From the NCBI RefSeq assembly GCF_030409805.1, contig NZ_JAUFQP010000013.1, positions 564,501 to 628,500 on the forward strand: DNA of 64,000 nucleotides. The letters run 5' to 3'. This DNA comes from Algibacter miyuki. GTDB taxonomy: Bacteria > Bacteroidota > Bacteroidia > Flavobacteriales > Flavobacteriaceae. Position 1 is the stretch's first letter, and every line of letters starts with the position of its first letter. Of the stretch, positions 1 to 8,410 are shown piece by piece. A program made the position numbers and the translations under genes. Under the pieces are notes generated by a model. The model had not been told where the DNA came from. It searched no databases and saw only the letters and a list, made by a program, of their open reading frames with translations.

Positions 1-1
1 T

Positions 2-961
2 TTAGTATGTATAACAATATCTCACTGTTCGTCTAACGATAAAGGAGATGATGATGTTGTTGAAAAAGAAATACCAAAAGAAGAAGTCACTGAGGAAGAA
101 AATAACGAGCCTAAAGGTTTGGATGCTAATTTAGCACCATCTGAAAACTTTGATTTATCTACATGGAATTTAAATATACCCATTAATGAAGGTGATGGCA
201 CATCTACCGACATTAGTGTGTCTCAGCTTAATAATAATTATGAGAATTCGAAGTTTTTTTATACCGCTACCGATGGTGGTATGGTTTTTAAATGTCCGAT
301 AGCGGGTTTTAAAACTTCAGAAGGCACAAGTTATACTCGTACCGAATTTCGCGAAATGTTACGTGGCACCAATACCGGTATAAAAACCCAAGGCGTTAAT
401 AAAAACAACTGGGTTTTTGGTTCAGCTCCAACGGCCGATATTAGTGCTGCTGCTGGTTTTGATGGTGAAATGAGCGCAACAGTTGCAGTAAATTATGTAA
501 CCACTACAGGAAATGACGGTCAGATAGGTCGTGTTATTGTTGGGCAAATTCACGCCAATGATGATGAACCCATTCGTATTTATTATAGAAAATTGAAAAA
601 TAATACCTTAGGTTCTATTTACTTTGCCCATGAACCGAGAGAAGGATATGGGGCAGAGCAATGGTATGATTTAATTGGGTCTAGAAGTAGTTCTGCCTCT
701 AACCCGGAAGATGGTATTGCTTTAGGTGAAAAGTTTTCGTATAAAATTAAAGTGGTCAGTAATGCGTTAACGGTTACCATTTCTAGAGAAGGTAAGGCTG
801 ATGTTATAAAAACTATTGATATGGTGAACAGTGGTTACGATGAAGGTGGACAGTATATGTATTTTAAAGCAGGGGTTTACAATCAGAATAATACTGGAGA
901 TGCTGATGATTATGTGCAAGCCACATTTTATGAGCTTGAGAAAAGTCATTCCACAAAATAA
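2..961 (+). CDS. Alginate lyase, PL7 family, lipoprotein (5' end outside window)
   Basis: Beta-elimination of alginate at or outside the cell surface. PL7 signatures are visible: RTEFRE (nt 338-355), QIH (nt 545-553) and YFKAGVYNQ (nt 860-886), which form the catalytic groove in this family. The frame is open from nt 2, so the first in-window TTG (nt 119) is not the real start. Upstream codons read LVCITISHC followed by SSNDKGDDD and an acidic linker. That looks like the end of a lipoprotein signal peptide, a lipidated Cys and an acidic export signal of the Bacteroidota type. The start codon and most of the signal peptide lie left of the window. Neighbouring polysaccharide-utilisation genes may lie upstream but cannot be seen. 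Exact bond specificity (M or G) cannot be told. Confidence 0.9.
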   Translation, partial: LVCITISHCSSNDKGDDDVVEKEIPKEEVTEEENNEPKGLDANLAPSENFDLSTWNLNIPINEGDGTSTDISVSQLNNNYENSKFFYTATDGGMVFKCPIAGFKTSEGTSYTRTEFREMLRGTNTGIKTQGVNKNNWVFGSAPTADISAAAGFDGEMSATVAVNYVTTTGNDGQIGRVIVGQIHANDDEPIRIYYRKLKNNTLGSIYFAHEPREGYGAEQWYDLIGSRSSSASNPEDGIALGEKFSYKIKVVSNALTVTISREGKADVIKTIDMVNSGYDEGGQYMYFKAGVYNQNNTGDADDYVQATFYELEKSHSTK

Positions 962-994
962 TACGAACTATTTCTAAAATAAGTATATTAGCAA

Positions 995-1408
995 ATGCTT
1001 TCTAAAAAAACAAAATACGGACTAAAGGCGCTTACTTTCATTGCGAGAAATAAAGGTGAATTACCAGTTCAAGTTGGTGTTATTGCCAAGAGTGAAAATA
1101 TTCCGCAGAAATTTTTAGAAGGCATTTTGCTGACTTTAAGAAAAGCAGGGATTCTAGGATCCAAAAAAGGAAAACACGGTGGTTATTATTTGCGCCAAGA
1201 ACCTTCTGAAATAAAAATGACCGATGTTATGCGTGTTTTAGAAGGGCCTATCGCTATGGTGCCATGCGTGAGTTTAAATTTTTACGAAAAATGCGACGAC
1301 TGTCCAGACGAGCACCAATGTAGCGTACATAAACTAATGATTATGGTGCGCGATAATACATTGAAAGTGCTTCGGAATAACACATTAGCTGATTTGTCTG
1401 GTGTGTAA
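995..1408 (+). CDS. Rrf2-family transcriptional regulator with cysteine cluster
   Basis: A 137-residue winged-helix regulator. The N-terminal half (KKTKYGLKALTFIA, then IPQKFLEGIL and KGKHGGYYL) is the Rrf2 DNA-binding domain. Four cysteines lie in the C-terminal half at residues 91, 100, 103 and 109 (C-x8-C-x2-C-x5-C), a layout compatible with Fe-S binding as in IscR/NsrR-type members. It lies directly upstream of the sulfate-assimilation operon, which has an inverted repeat just behind its promoter. I infer that it controls cysteine synthesis in response to cysteine, sulfide or Fe-S status, by analogy with CymR and IscR. The ligand cannot be read from sequence. The gap to the lyase gene is only 33 bp. 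Confidence 0.88.
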   Translation: MLSKKTKYGLKALTFIARNKGELPVQVGVIAKSENIPQKFLEGILLTLRKAGILGSKKGKHGGYYLRQEPSEIKMTDVMRVLEGPIAMVPCVSLNFYEKCDDCPDEHQCSVHKLMIMVRDNTLKVLRNNTLADLSGV

Positions 1409-1505
1409 CTATTGATAACTTCATAAAATTAAAGCCTATTATTTTGACTTTTCTACATTTAAACTCAAAAACATTTAATTATTCTAAAAAAATGTTAATG
1501 AGTTG

Positions 1506-1535
1506 TTTGTAATGTAAATAAATGTCTTACATTTG
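1506..1535 (+). promoter_or_regulatory. Promoter of the sulfate-assimilation operon
   Basis: A Bacteroidota-type promoter: TTTG at 1506-1509 (-33 box), 18 bp, then TACATTTG at 1528-1535, matching the -7 consensus TAnnTTTG. Transcription would start near 1541, inside the inverted repeat described next and about 37 nt before the DUF2061 start codon. Confidence 0.7.
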
Positions 1536-1539
1536 TAAT

Positions 1540-1558
1540 TCCTACTAAAACGGTAGGA
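1540..1558. promoter_or_regulatory. Inverted-repeat operator, probable Rrf2 site
   Basis: TCCTAC-N7-GTAGGA, a 19-bp imperfect palindrome (core CCTACTAAAACGGTAGG) immediately downstream of the -7 element. Bound protein would cover the transcription start. The spacing and AT-rich centre resemble operators of Rrf2-type repressors, and an Rrf2 gene lies next door. The link between the two is inference. Confidence 0.6.
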
Positions 1559-1577
1559 TTAATATAAAATAAGTCAA

Positions 1578-1835
1578 ATGATAGCGCAAATGTTATTAAA
1601 AGGTAAAGAAAAGTCTACATATAAAGAGGATGCGGTAGGAGAAAAGCCAATTAGAAGTGTAGCAAAAGCATTAAGCTGGAGGTTTATTGGTACGTTAGAT
1701 ACGTTAATTGTTTCTTATGTTTTAACAGGAGAAATGACTATCGCAGCTTCGATAGCATCTGTTGATTTTTTAACGAAAATGGTATTGTACTTTTTCCATG
1801 AAAGACTTTGGAATTCTATTAAGTGGGGTAAATAA
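1578..1835 (+). CDS. DUF2061 small membrane protein
   Basis: An 85-residue protein of the DUF2061 family (motif SVAKALSWRFIGTLDTLIVSYVLTG, given here only as its landmarks: KALSWR near residue 31 and GTLDT near 38). Two hydrophobic segments, about residues 38-52 and 55-72, predict a small inner-membrane protein. It is the first gene after the operator and lies 16 bp upstream of cysH, so it belongs to the sulfate-assimilation operon. A role in sulfate or sulfite movement is possible from context only; no biochemical function is established. Confidence 0.8.
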   Translation: MIAQMLLKGKEKSTYKEDAVGEKPIRSVAKALSWRFIGTLDTLIVSYVLTGEMTIAASIASVDFLTKMVLYFFHERLWNSIKWGK

Positions 1836-1851
1836 TATATAGTAAAGCACG

Positions 1852-2472
1852 ATGATAACAGAAAATCAAATAGAAGAATTAAATAAAGGCTTTGAAAAAG
1901 CAACACCAGCTGAAATTATTCAGAAAGCTTTTGAACTTAATACTAAAGCAGTTGTAACTACAAACTTTAGACCTTACGAGGCTGCTATTTTACATGCTGT
2001 AAATACGGTTAAAGCTAAAACGGCAGTAGTTTGGTGTGATACAGGTTACAATACACCACAAACATATAAGCATGCAGAACAAGTTATAAAAGACTTAGAT
2101 TTAAACGTGTTCTTATATGTGCCAAAACAAACATCGTCTCATAGAGATGTGGTTATGGGAATTCCTAGTGTGGATGACCCAAAGCATGCTTTGTTTACAG
2201 AACAGGTGAAGTTAGAACCTTTTAAAAGGGCTATGGACGAGCATAAACCTGCAGTTTGGTTTACAAACTTGCGCCAAGGACAAACAGCATTTAGAAATAG
2301 CATTGGTATTTTTAGTTTAAGCAAGGATGGTGTTTTAAAGGTTAGTCCCTTTTATTTTTGGAGCGATGAAAAATTAGATAAATATTTGGAAGAAAATAAT
2401 TTGCCAAATGAGTTTAAGTATTTCGATCCAACAAAAGCATTAGAAAACAGAGAGTGTGGTTTACACGCTTAA
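1852..2472 (+). CDS. cysH: Phosphoadenylyl-/adenylyl-sulfate reductase
   Basis: Reduces activated sulfate (PAPS or APS) to sulfite in the cytoplasm. The PP-loop-like fold is followed by the NLRQGQT segment and the C-terminal ECGLH motif with the catalytic Cys202. The 206-residue length fits. The paired CC...CxxC cysteines that hold the [4Fe-4S] cluster of typical APS reductases are absent; apart from Cys202 the only other cysteine is in VVWCDTG. By that criterion it resembles the PAPS-specific E. coli type, but no APS kinase (cysC) lies in this operon and CysN has no fused kinase. The substrate is therefore uncertain. Operon partners are DUF2061 upstream and cysD downstream. Confidence 0.88.
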   Translation: MITENQIEELNKGFEKATPAEIIQKAFELNTKAVVTTNFRPYEAAILHAVNTVKAKTAVVWCDTGYNTPQTYKHAEQVIKDLDLNVFLYVPKQTSSHRDVVMGIPSVDDPKHALFTEQVKLEPFKRAMDEHKPAVWFTNLRQGQTAFRNSIGIFSLSKDGVLKVSPFYFWSDEKLDKYLEENNLPNEFKYFDPTKALENRECGLHA

Positions 2473-2489
2473 AAAAAAATAGAGTAAAT

Positions 2490-2516
2490 GGTTACTGGTG
2501 TTTACTTCCAATAACC
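2490..2516. repeat. Short inverted repeat between cysH and cysD
   Basis: GGTTACTGG (2490-2498) and CCAATAACC (2508-2516) pair in 8 of 9 positions over a 9-nt loop and are followed by another CAATAAC unit. The composition (GGTTAnTGG / CCAATAACC) is like the larger arrays at 3444-3584 and 12616-13059. It could be a remnant of the same repeat family or an intra-operon mRNA hairpin. Confidence 0.45.
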
Positions 2517-2535
2517 AATAACAATAATAAAGATT

Positions 2536-3441
2536 ATGAATAAAGACACATCAAATATAAATTCGTTAGAAAACGAGGCTATATACATTATGAGAGAAGT
2601 GGCAGCGCAATTTGAAAAACCTGTGTTGTTATTTTCTGGAGGAAAAGATTCTATTACTTTGGTTAGATTGGCTGTTAAAGCTTTTTACCCAGCAAAAATT
2701 CCTTTTCCTTTAATGCATATAGACACGGGACACAATTTCCCTGAAACTATTGAATTTAGAGATCGTTTATGTAAAGAATTAGGTTTAGAGCTAATTGTAC
2801 GTAACGTTCAAGATTCTATTGATGAAGGTAAAGTGAAAGAGGAATCTGGTCGTTATGCAAGTAGAAATATGTTGCAAACTACTACGCTTCTTGATGCTAT
2901 CGAAGAATTTAAGTTTGATGCTTGTATTGGTGGTGCGCGTCGTGATGAAGAAAAAGCAAGAGCCAAAGAACGTATTTTTTCTGTTCGTGACGATTTTGGT
3001 CAATGGGATGAGAAAAACCAACGTCCGGAGTTATTCGATATGTTGAATGGTGATATTGAGCACGGACAAAACGTACGTGTATTCCCTATTTCTAACTGGA
3101 CAGAATTGGATGTTTGGTCTTATATAGAACAAGAAAACATTGAAATACCATCAATATATTTTGCTCATAAACGTAAAGTATTCTTAAGAGATGGCATGAT
3201 TTGGTCTGCAGAAGACGATGTTGTTTATAGAGATGAAAGTGAAGAAGTATTAGAAAAAATGGTTCGTTTTAGAACTGTTGGAGACATGAGTTGTACTGCA
3301 GCGGTATATTCAGATGCGGTTTCAATTTCTAAAGTTGTAGAAGAAATTAGAGATTCTACTATTTCTGAACGTGGCGCTAGAATCGATGATAAACGATCTG
3401 AAGGTGCTATGGAAAAACGTAAACAACAAGGGTATTTTTAG
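2536..3441 (+). CDS. cysD: Sulfate adenylyltransferase subunit 2
   Basis: The small, catalytic subunit of ATP sulfurylase, which makes APS from ATP and sulfate together with CysN. The N-type ATP pyrophosphatase P-loop SGGKDS is at residues 34-39. HIDTGHNFPE and GGARRDEEKARAKER are further family landmarks, and the C-terminus RKQQGYF is typical. The 301-residue length matches the family. It is separated from cysH by 63 bp and from cysN by 148 bp, both gaps holding inverted repeats. Confidence 0.96.
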   Translation: MNKDTSNINSLENEAIYIMREVAAQFEKPVLLFSGGKDSITLVRLAVKAFYPAKIPFPLMHIDTGHNFPETIEFRDRLCKELGLELIVRNVQDSIDEGKVKEESGRYASRNMLQTTTLLDAIEEFKFDACIGGARRDEEKARAKERIFSVRDDFGQWDEKNQRPELFDMLNGDIEHGQNVRVFPISNWTELDVWSYIEQENIEIPSIYFAHKRKVFLRDGMIWSAEDDVVYRDESEEVLEKMVRFRTVGDMSCTAAVYSDAVSISKVVEEIRDSTISERGARIDDKRSEGAMEKRKQQGYF

Positions 3442-3443
3442 AA

Positions 3444-3584
3444 TGGTTAATAGTTGGTGGTTATTAGTTAATGGTAGCCAATCAAAACTTAAAAGTTCAA
3501 AAATTATTAAAAAAAAATATGTTGTTGAAGTTTTATTGGAGATTTAGAGCAGTCTAATAACCAAAAACCAACAACCAATAACAA
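3444..3584. repeat. Inverted heptamer-like arrays between cysD and cysN
   Basis: The left array (3444-3476) contains GTTAATAGTTGGTGGTTATTAG. The right array (3554-3584) contains CTAATAACCAAAAACC followed by AACAACC and AATAAC units. GGTTATTAG (3459-3467) and CTAATAACC (3554-3562) are perfect complements, as are GTTGG (3453-3457) and CCAAC (3568-3572). About 80 AT-rich bases with no gene lie between. The same blocks flank the four-helix-bundle gene at 12667, including the shared 15-mer CTAATAACCAAAAAC. Confidence 0.6.
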
Positions 3585-3589
3585 CAAGA

Positions 3590-4837
3590 ATGGAAGTATT
3601 AAAAATTGCAACAGCAGGAAGTGTAGACGACGGTAAAAGTACTTTAATCGGTCGCATCCTTTACGATACAAAATCATTAACTTCAGATAAGTTAAAAGCG
3701 ATAGAAGACAAAAGTGAACAATTAGGGTATGATTACCTAGATTTTTCATTAGCGACAGATGGTTTAATGGCCGAGAGAGAACAAGGTATTACTATTGATG
3801 TAGCACATATCTATTTTTCAACTAAAAAGAAAAGTTACATTATAGCAGATACTCCTGGCCACGTAGAATATACACGTAACATGGTTACTGGAGCATCAAC
3901 ATCTCAAGCGTCTATTATATTAATCGATGCACGTAAAGGTGTTATAGAGCAAACTAATCGTCACTTTTTCATCAACAACTTGCTTAGAGTTAAAGATGTA
4001 GTAGTTGCTATTAATAAAATGGATTTAGTTGATTATTCAGAAGAGACTTATAATAAAATTAAGGCTGATTTTTCTGAATTAATGAGCAAAAGAGATTACC
4101 AAGATCAAAAAATAACATTCATTCCTGTAAGTGCATTACAAGGTGATAATGTTGTAAACAAATCTGATAAAATGCCTTGGTATACAGGTGATGCTTTATT
4201 ACAGCACTTAGAAGATTTGGATAAAAAAGATATCTACAATGTAGGTACACCACGTTTCCCTGTGCAGTATGTAATTCGTCCTAAAACTGAAGATTTTCAC
4301 GATTTCAGAGGGTACGCAGGAAAAGTTTACGGTGGTGAACTAAGCGTTGGAGATGATATTATTGTTTTACCATCTAAAACAAGATCTAAAATTAAAGACA
4401 TTTATTTCTACGACGAAAAGTACCAAACCGCTTCTAGACGTTCTTCTGTAACAATTACTTTAGAAAACGATATTAACGTATCTCGTGGAGACATGATTGT
4501 TAAAGAAAACGATTTGCCTACTATCGATAAACAATTTACAGCCAATGTATGTTGGATGGATTCTGATAATTTAACGGTTGGAGGTAAATACATTGTACAA
4601 CACGGTGTTAATAAAGTATTAGCGAAGGTTGATAGAATTAACCACAAAATTAATCCTGATTATTCAGGAATAGATAAAGAAGCAACATCATTAGGTGTTA
4701 ATGATATTGCGTCGGTTTCATTTAAATTAAACAAACCTATCTTTTTTGATCAATTCAAAAACCATAGAACAAACGGTTCGTTTATTTTAATTGATCCACA
4801 ATCAAATAACACGGTTGGAGCTGGTTTTATCCAGTAA
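3590..4837 (+). CDS. cysN: Sulfate adenylyltransferase subunit 1 (GTPase)
   Basis: The GTPase subunit of ATP sulfurylase; GTP hydrolysis drives APS formation by CysD. It is an EF-Tu-like protein with P-loop GSVDDGKST (residues 10-18), DTPGH (87-91) and NKMD (142-145), then two beta-barrel domains. The 415-residue length is the stand-alone form; there is no C-terminal APS kinase domain as in CysNC fusions. It is followed after 47 bp by the sulfite reductase. The 148-bp space before it carries inverted repeat arrays ending 5 bp before the start codon. Confidence 0.96.
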   Translation: MEVLKIATAGSVDDGKSTLIGRILYDTKSLTSDKLKAIEDKSEQLGYDYLDFSLATDGLMAEREQGITIDVAHIYFSTKKKSYIIADTPGHVEYTRNMVTGASTSQASIILIDARKGVIEQTNRHFFINNLLRVKDVVVAINKMDLVDYSEETYNKIKADFSELMSKRDYQDQKITFIPVSALQGDNVVNKSDKMPWYTGDALLQHLEDLDKKDIYNVGTPRFPVQYVIRPKTEDFHDFRGYAGKVYGGELSVGDDIIVLPSKTRSKIKDIYFYDEKYQTASRRSSVTITLENDINVSRGDMIVKENDLPTIDKQFTANVCWMDSDNLTVGGKYIVQHGVNKVLAKVDRINHKINPDYSGIDKEATSLGVNDIASVSFKLNKPIFFDQFKNHRTNGSFILIDPQSNNTVGAGFIQ

Positions 4838-4884
4838 CAAATAATAAAAAATATTTTTCTAATAAGAAAAAGGTCAGGTATATC

Positions 4885-6975
4885 ATGCAAAGTTTTGAAA
4901 CAGAAATAGAAAATCCAATAGTACAAAAGGATATCATTGAATTAGCCAATAAAATTGAGCTATTTAACAATGGTAAAATTGATGAAGAAAAATTTAGAAG
5001 TCTTCGTTTGGCTCGTGGCGTTTACGGCCAACGTCAAGAAGGGGTTCAAATGATTCGTATCAAGATCCCCTATGGAAAAATGAAAAGTAACCAATTACGT
5101 AGAATTGCTGATGTTTCAGATGAATATTCTCGTGGTCGTTTACACATTACAACCCGTCAAGATATCCAAATTCACTATGTAGATTTACAAAGAACGCCAG
5201 AACTTTGGGCTGAACTTGAAAAAGATGAGGTTACTGTACGTGAGGCCTGCGGAAACGTGGTAAGAAACGTAACGGCTTCGGAAACTGCTGGTATTGATGT
5301 TAACGAACTTTTTGATGTATCTCCTTATGCAGATGCGATTTTTAAATTCTTTTTACGTAACCCAATTTGTCAAGAAATGGGACGTAAATTTAAAGTGTCT
5401 TTCTCTAATACAGATGAAGATACGGGATTATCGTATTTACATGATATTGGTTTTATTGCTAAAGTAGAAAACGGTGTTCGTGGTTTTAAAGTGATGGTTG
5501 CTGGTGGATTAGGTTCTCAACCTCGCCATGCCGAAGAACTTTATAGCTTTTTACCTTCAGATAAAATTATTCCAGTAATGGAAGGGGTTTTAAGAGTTTT
5601 TGATCGTTACGGTGAACGTAAAAGTAGAGCTAAAGCACGTATGAAATTCCTTTTAAAGGATATTGGATTAGAGGCTTTTAAAGGGTTGATTGATGAAGAA
5701 CAAAAAGCGATTGAATTTAAAACAGTAGCTATTGATGCTGATGCTTATGTAGCATCACAACCGGTTTCTGTTGAAGCACCACAAGTTGAAATTAAAGATC
5801 AAGCAGCGTTCGATTTATGGAAATCGACTAACCTTATCCCTCAAAAACAAGAAGGGTACGTTGCTATTGGTGTTAAAGTTTTATTGGGCGATTTTTATAC
5901 AGATAAGGCACGTTTATTAGCTAATTTAATTGATAACTATGCTGCGGGTGAGGTACGTTTAACTTTACGTCAAAACATTGTAATTCCTTTTGTAAAAGAA
6001 GATTTAGTACCGTATTTTTATCAAGAATTAGAAAAATTAGGTTTTGTAGAAGCTGGATATAATAAGGCTGTAGATATTACGGCTTGTCCAGGTACAGATA
6101 CTTGTAATTTAGGTATCGCAAGTAGTACCGGTATTTCGGTAGAATTAGAACGTATGATTACGGCAGAGTATCCACAATATTTACAAAATGAAGATCTTGT
6201 AATTAAAATTAGTGGTTGTATGAATGCTTGTGGTCAACACAATATGGCAAACATTGGTTTCCAAGGAATGACGGTTAGAACACCTGAAAAATTAGTAGCG
6301 CCTGCGTTACAAGTTTTATTAGGTGGTGGGAATTTAGGAAATGGAAATGCACTTTTTGCTGATAAAGTAGTAAAAGTACCAAGTAAAAGAGGTCCGGAAG
6401 CATTACGTCGAATTTTAAACGATTTTGAAGGAAATGCTAATGGAAAATCATTCGTAGATTATTATAAAGTAACAGGAGAACGTTATTTTTATGATTTATT
6501 AAACGATTTACAAGATGTAACTAACTTAACTCAAGACGATTTTATCGATTGGGGAGAAGAAGAAAAATACGTTAAAGAAATTGGAATTGGAGAATGTGCT
6601 GGTGTTGTTATCGATTTAATTGCAACATTATTCTTTGAAAGTGAAGAGAAAATAGAAAATGCTAAAGCTTCTTTTGAAGATGAGGTATATTCTAGCGCTA
6701 TATATTACGCTTACCAATCGCTAGTTAATTCCGCGAAAGCGTTATTATTAGCTGAAAATAAAAAGACAAATACGCACGCTGGAATTGTTTCTCAGTTTGA
6801 TGAGCTTTTTGTTGAAGGTGGTAAAATTGATTTAGGAACATCATTTTCAGAATTAATTTACGAAATCAATAAAAATGCACCAACTAAAGATTTTGCATTA
6901 AGCTATATTACAAATGCCGATAAGTTTTTAGCTGCTGTAAGAGCTTACAGAGAAGCAGAGCAAGCGAAAGCATAA
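4885..6975 (+). CDS. Sulfite reductase hemoprotein fused to a C-terminal HEPN domain
   Basis: Six-electron reduction of sulfite to sulfide with a coupled siroheme-[4Fe-4S] centre. Two ferredoxin-like/NiR-SiR repeats span about residues 40-550. The cofactor cysteines are C401 and C407 (CPGTDTC) and C445 and C449 (CMNAC). After about residue 575 comes a helical HEPN-like segment (EVYSSAIYYAYQSLVNSAKALL), making the protein 696 residues, some 120 longer than a plain hemoprotein. The R-x4-6-H motif of HEPN ribonucleases is not evident, so the domain is probably structural or regulatory. No CysJ flavoprotein is present. The ferredoxin-NADP reductase at 8411 suggests ferredoxin as electron donor. 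Nitrite reduction is an alternative, but the operon argues for sulfite. Confidence 0.92.
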   Translation: MQSFETEIENPIVQKDIIELANKIELFNNGKIDEEKFRSLRLARGVYGQRQEGVQMIRIKIPYGKMKSNQLRRIADVSDEYSRGRLHITTRQDIQIHYVDLQRTPELWAELEKDEVTVREACGNVVRNVTASETAGIDVNELFDVSPYADAIFKFFLRNPICQEMGRKFKVSFSNTDEDTGLSYLHDIGFIAKVENGVRGFKVMVAGGLGSQPRHAEELYSFLPSDKIIPVMEGVLRVFDRYGERKSRAKARMKFLLKDIGLEAFKGLIDEEQKAIEFKTVAIDADAYVASQPVSVEAPQVEIKDQAAFDLWKSTNLIPQKQEGYVAIGVKVLLGDFYTDKARLLANLIDNYAAGEVRLTLRQNIVIPFVKEDLVPYFYQELEKLGFVEAGYNKAVDITACPGTDTCNLGIASSTGISVELERMITAEYPQYLQNEDLVIKISGCMNACGQHNMANIGFQGMTVRTPEKLVAPALQVLLGGGNLGNGNALFADKVVKVPSKRGPEALRRILNDFEGNANGKSFVDYYKVTGERYFYDLLNDLQDVTNLTQDDFIDWGEEEKYVKEIGIGECAGVVIDLIATLFFESEEKIENAKASFEDEVYSSAIYYAYQSLVNSAKALLLAENKKTNTHAGIVSQFDELFVEGGKIDLGTSFSELIYEINKNAPTKDFALSYITNADKFLAAVRAYREAEQAKA

Positions 6976-6993
6976 GGATACTAAAAAGTAACA

Positions 6994-7758
6994 ATGAGTT
7001 CGAAAACCCCAATATTAACCATAGTAGGTGCAGGTCCAGGAGACGAAGATTTAATTACTCTTAAAGCCATTAAGGCCATCGAGTCTGCAGATGTGATACT
7101 TTACGATGCACTTATTAATGAGGCTTTACTAAAATATGCTGCGGCAGATGCCGAACTTATTTTTGTAGGTAAACGTAGAGGGTGTTATGCTTTTCAGCAA
7201 GATCAAATAAACGATCTTATTGTATCTAAAGCTAAAGAGAAAGGGTATGTGGTACGCTTAAAAGGCGGCGATCCTTTTATTTTTGGTCGAGGTGCCGAAG
7301 AGATTGATTATGTGAGACAATTTGGATTAGAAACTTATGTTGTTCCTGGTATTTCTTCATCCATGGCCGTGCCAGCTTATCAAGGTATTCCGTTAACAAA
7401 ACGAGGATCTTCAGAGAGTTTCTGGGTTATTACTGGAACCACTAAAAAACATCAGTTATCTGGCGATGTGGCTTTGGCTGCAAAATCTTCGGCAACAGTT
7501 GTTATTTTAATGGGGATGGGGAAATTGAGTGAAATTGTTCGCATTTTTTCAGAAGAAAATAAACAGGATGTTGCAGTCGCTATTATTCAAAATGGTACTA
7601 GAGATAATGAAAACGTAGGCATTGGTACTATAAGTTCAATTGAAAGTATAGTGGCAGAAAAACAATTAGCAAACCCTGCTATTATTGTTATTGGCGATGT
7701 GGTAAAGGAACGTGCTGTATTATCATCGGTTTTAGAAACGGTTAATAAAAATAAGTAA
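6994..7758 (+). CDS. cobA: Uroporphyrinogen-III C-methyltransferase (siroheme pathway)
   Basis: Transfers two methyl groups from SAM to uroporphyrinogen III, giving precorrin-2. SUMT signatures are visible: VGAGPGDEDLITLKA near residues 11-25, VRLKGGDPFIFGRGAEE near 88-104 and the VVPGISS loop near 115. At 254 residues it is a single-domain enzyme. It lies between the siroheme enzyme it serves and the dehydrogenase/chelatase gene, which starts 2 nt after its stop, so the pair is probably co-translated. Confidence 0.95.
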   Translation: MSSKTPILTIVGAGPGDEDLITLKAIKAIESADVILYDALINEALLKYAAADAELIFVGKRRGCYAFQQDQINDLIVSKAKEKGYVVRLKGGDPFIFGRGAEEIDYVRQFGLETYVVPGISSSMAVPAYQGIPLTKRGSSESFWVITGTTKKHQLSGDVALAAKSSATVVILMGMGKLSEIVRIFSEENKQDVAVAIIQNGTRDNENVGIGTISSIESIVAEKQLANPAIIVIGDVVKERAVLSSVLETVNKNK

Positions 7759-7759
7759 T

Positions 7760-8386
7760 ATGCTAGATGAAGCGGATAAAATAAAGACGTCGAGTTTAGT
7801 AGAAAAGGAAAGGAATAATTTATATCCTATTTTTTTAAAAACAAAAAGTTTAAATGTACTTATTGTTGGTGGCGGACATGTTGCTGAAGAAAAATTAACC
7901 TTCTTATTAAAATCGAGTCCAGATGCTCATGTTACAATGGTGTCTCCAATGTTTCGCGAAGGCACTATAAAACTTGCAAAAACAGGTTGTGTAACATTAG
8001 TTGAAGATAGTTATAAAAAAAAGTATATTATTGGCAAGCATATGGTGGTTGCTACGACAGATATACCGGAAGTAAATGTTCAAGTTTGGAAAGACTGTAG
8101 AGCAGAATCTAAATTAGTTAACGTTGCCGATAATCCGCCGTATTGCGATTTTTATATGGGTGGTATTGTAACTAAAGGAAATGTGAAAGTGGCGATTTCT
8201 ACTAACGGAAAATCACCTACCACAGCAAAACGTTTGCGTCAATTTTTTGAGGATGTTATTCCTGAAAACGTAGACGATTTAGTTAAAAATTTAAACGAGT
8301 TTAGAAAAACTATTAAAGGTGATTTTGAACAAAAAGTGGAAACGTTAAACGAATTCACAAAAGGACTAATAGAAAAAAAAGAGTAA
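7760..8386 (+). CDS. Precorrin-2 dehydrogenase / sirohydrochlorin ferrochelatase
   Basis: NAD-dependent oxidation of precorrin-2 and probably iron insertion to make siroheme; it equals the N-terminal half of CysG or Met8/SirC. The Rossmann motif LIVGGGHVAEEK is near residues 33-44 and the family landmark NVADNPPYCDFYMGG near 121-135, followed by ISTNGKSPTTAKRLR. At 208 residues it is the usual size for the stand-alone form. About 25 N-terminal residues precede the Rossmann strand, so a later start is possible. It completes the siroheme supply for the sulfite reductase. Confidence 0.92.
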   Translation: MLDEADKIKTSSLVEKERNNLYPIFLKTKSLNVLIVGGGHVAEEKLTFLLKSSPDAHVTMVSPMFREGTIKLAKTGCVTLVEDSYKKKYIIGKHMVVATTDIPEVNVQVWKDCRAESKLVNVADNPPYCDFYMGGIVTKGNVKVAISTNGKSPTTAKRLRQFFEDVIPENVDDLVKNLNEFRKTIKGDFEQKVETLNEFTKGLIEKKE

Positions 8387-8410
8387 AATTATATATAAAG
8401 CATAGTAAAA

